Origin: Rhizobium sp. RU20A | GTDB taxonomy: Bacteria > Pseudomonadota > Alphaproteobacteria > Rhizobiales > Rhizobiaceae | Assembly: GCF_900155885.1 (NCBI RefSeq) | Contig: NZ_FTMB01000014.1 | Span: 1-64,000 of the forward strand | DNA: 64,000 nucleotides | Direction: 5' to 3' | In this document: positions 62,999 through 64,000 of the stretch, one piece after another | Position numbering within the stretch: position 1 is the stretch's first letter | Layout of the letters: each line of letters starts with the position of its first letter | Made by a program: the position numbers and the translations under genes | Notes under the pieces: generated by a model | Told to the model about the DNA's origin: nothing | What the model saw: only the letters and a program-made list of their open reading frames with translations | Databases searched by the model: none

Positions 62999-63880
62999 AT
63001 GTTCAGACAGAGGATGCTTGCCACGGCCGCTTTCGTTGCGGTGCTGACGCTTGGCGGCGCAGCCATGGCGCAGGATGCTGCCGATCCGGTCGTCGCCAAG
63101 GTCGGCGAGCAGGAAGTCAAGCAGTCGGAGCTCAACCTTGCGATCGGCAGTCTCGATCCGCAGCTGCAGCAGCTTCCCGATGACCAGAAGCGCATTGCCG
63201 CGCTGTCGGGCATCATCGATGTGAAGCTTCTGGCCAAGGACGCCAAGGCCGAAGGTCTTGAAAACGACCCGGCCTACAAGCAGCGCCTCGACTACATCAT
63301 CGATCGCGAGCTGCACAACGCCTACTTCAAGAAGCACGTCGTTGACGCCGTAACGCCGGAAGAGGTCAAGGCCCGCTACGAGAAGGAAATCGCGGCATTC
63401 CCGGCCGAGGAAGAAGTGAAGGCCCGCCATATCCTCGTGAAGACCGAGGACGAGGCCAAGGCCGTGATCGCCGAACTCGAGGCCGGCAAGAAGTTCGAAG
63501 ATCTTGCCAAGGAAAAGTCCACCGACCCGAACAAGGCCGATGGCGGCGATCTGGGCTATTTCACCAAGGGCCGCATGGTCAAGGAATTCGAGGACGCGGC
63601 CTTCGCGCTCGACAAGGGCGCCTACACCAAAACGCCGGTGAAGACGCAGTTCGGCTATCATGTCATTCTGGTCGAGGACAAGCGCACCAAGGCGCCGCCG
63701 CCGCTTGAGCAGGTCGAGCAGCAGGTTCGCCAGTTGGTCATGCGCGACAAGTACATGGCGCTGCTCGAAAAGGCCCGCACCGAGACGACGGTCGATATTG
63801 CCGACCCGGCGCTGAAGAAGGCCTATGACGACGCCAACAAGCCTGCTGCAGCCGAAGACGCTGCCAAGCCGGCAAACTGA
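62999..63880 (+). CDS. Periplasmic parvulin-type peptidyl-prolyl isomerase
   Basis: A 293-residue PpiC/SurA/PrsA-like protein. Signal peptide at 1-24 (ending GAAMA before QDAADPVV), an N-terminal SurA-like chaperone segment, and a parvulin domain at about 140-235 (VKARHILVKTEDEA, DPNKADGGDLGYFTKGRMVKEFEDAAFAL, VKTQFGYHVILVED). The C-terminal tail is rich in Ala and Lys (AAAEDAAKPAN). It diverges from secA across 246 bp and would fold exported proteins delivered by SecA. Confidence 0.93.
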   Translation: MFRQRMLATAAFVAVLTLGGAAMAQDAADPVVAKVGEQEVKQSELNLAIGSLDPQLQQLPDDQKRIAALSGIIDVKLLAKDAKAEGLENDPAYKQRLDYIIDRELHNAYFKKHVVDAVTPEEVKARYEKEIAAFPAEEEVKARHILVKTEDEAKAVIAELEAGKKFEDLAKEKSTDPNKADGGDLGYFTKGRMVKEFEDAAFALDKGAYTKTPVKTQFGYHVILVEDKRTKAPPPLEQVEQQVRQLVMRDKYMALLEKARTETTVDIADPALKKAYDDANKPAAAEDAAKPAN

Positions 63881-63935
63881 TACCGACGATTTGCAGGCCG
63901 TCGCAGGACGGCAACAAATCGATGCGAAACTCATC

Positions 63936-63960
63936 CGTCCCGGCGTTCTGCGTCGGGACG
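63936..63960 (+). terminator. Probable terminator of the parvulin gene
   Basis: CGTCCCG at 63936-63942 pairs with CGGGACG at 63954-63960 across an 11-base loop, followed by TTTCATTC. It lies 55 bp past the stop. The window ends 40 bases later with no further gene start seen. Confidence 0.6.
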
Positions 63961-64000
63961 TTTCATTCATCCGAACACCCACGCTGATGACCGGATCCGC

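Overview
The window reads as chromosome or chromid DNA of a Rhizobiaceae-type alphaproteobacterium (Rhizobium, Agrobacterium, Shinella, Ensifer and relatives). It is GC-rich and packed with sugar ABC transporter operons. It carries a 289-residue ketose 3-epimerase that matches, from memory, the Agrobacterium tumefaciens D-psicose 3-epimerase along its length, a secA/parvulin pair, general-stress (EcfG-type) promoter motifs and a RIME-like intergenic palindrome. No tRNA, rRNA, CRISPR array, phage gene or transposase was found.

Region 1 (1-10.3 kb): a D-allulose (psicose)-type operon. A LacI-family repressor (-) diverges from an RbsB/RbsA/RbsC/RbsC-type ABC importer, a first ketose 3-epimerase, a small P-loop sugar kinase and the D-psicose 3-epimerase. 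A near-perfect 20-bp palindrome lies in the divergent promoter region. An MHS-type MFS transporter follows on the other strand.

Region 2 (10.5-16.1 kb): cytochrome bo3 ubiquinol oxidase cyoABCD plus SURF1, then a divergent GreA/GreB-family protein and a bidirectional terminator.

Region 3 (16.1-34.1 kb): a large carbohydrate island. It has a MalEFG-type importer without a local ATPase, a LacI regulator, and a separate UgpC/MalK-type ATPase 8 kb away that shares an operator-like palindrome with the importer promoter. It also has two Gfo/Idh/MocA dehydrogenases, two xylose-isomerase-like TIM barrels, two alpha/beta hydrolases, a DeoR regulator, a class I aldolase, a PfkB kinase, a ribulose-phosphate-3-epimerase-like protein, a ROK kinase and a GlcG-type protein. 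A proline-racemase-family epimerase closes it. The gene set suggests uptake of a glycoside or modified sugar, oxidation and rearrangement, phosphorylation, then aldol cleavage. The substrate is unknown.

Region 4 (34.2-41.6 kb): a stress and glycogen block: a membrane protein, a 74-residue protein with its own promoter and terminator, glgX, topoisomerase IB, an SDR, a DUF2934 protein and glgA. Three GGAAC-N16-CGTT motifs, the consensus of the alphaproteobacterial general stress sigma factor, precede the small gene, glgX and the DUF2934 gene.

Region 5 (41.7-57.1 kb): a second uncharacterised catabolic locus. A SorC-type regulator and an FGGY kinase (-) diverge from a long + operon: a glycerol-1-phosphate-dehydrogenase-like enzyme, a HAD phosphatase, a complete ABC importer with a Tat-type binding protein, an SDR, a fused class II aldolase/SDR and a GpsA-like dehydrogenase. 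An acyl-CoA synthetase follows. Enzymes of both glycerol-phosphate stereochemical families in one operon make it the most unusual gene set here.

Region 6 (57.1-64 kb): a flippase/acetyltransferase pair, secA and a periplasmic parvulin, all ordinary.
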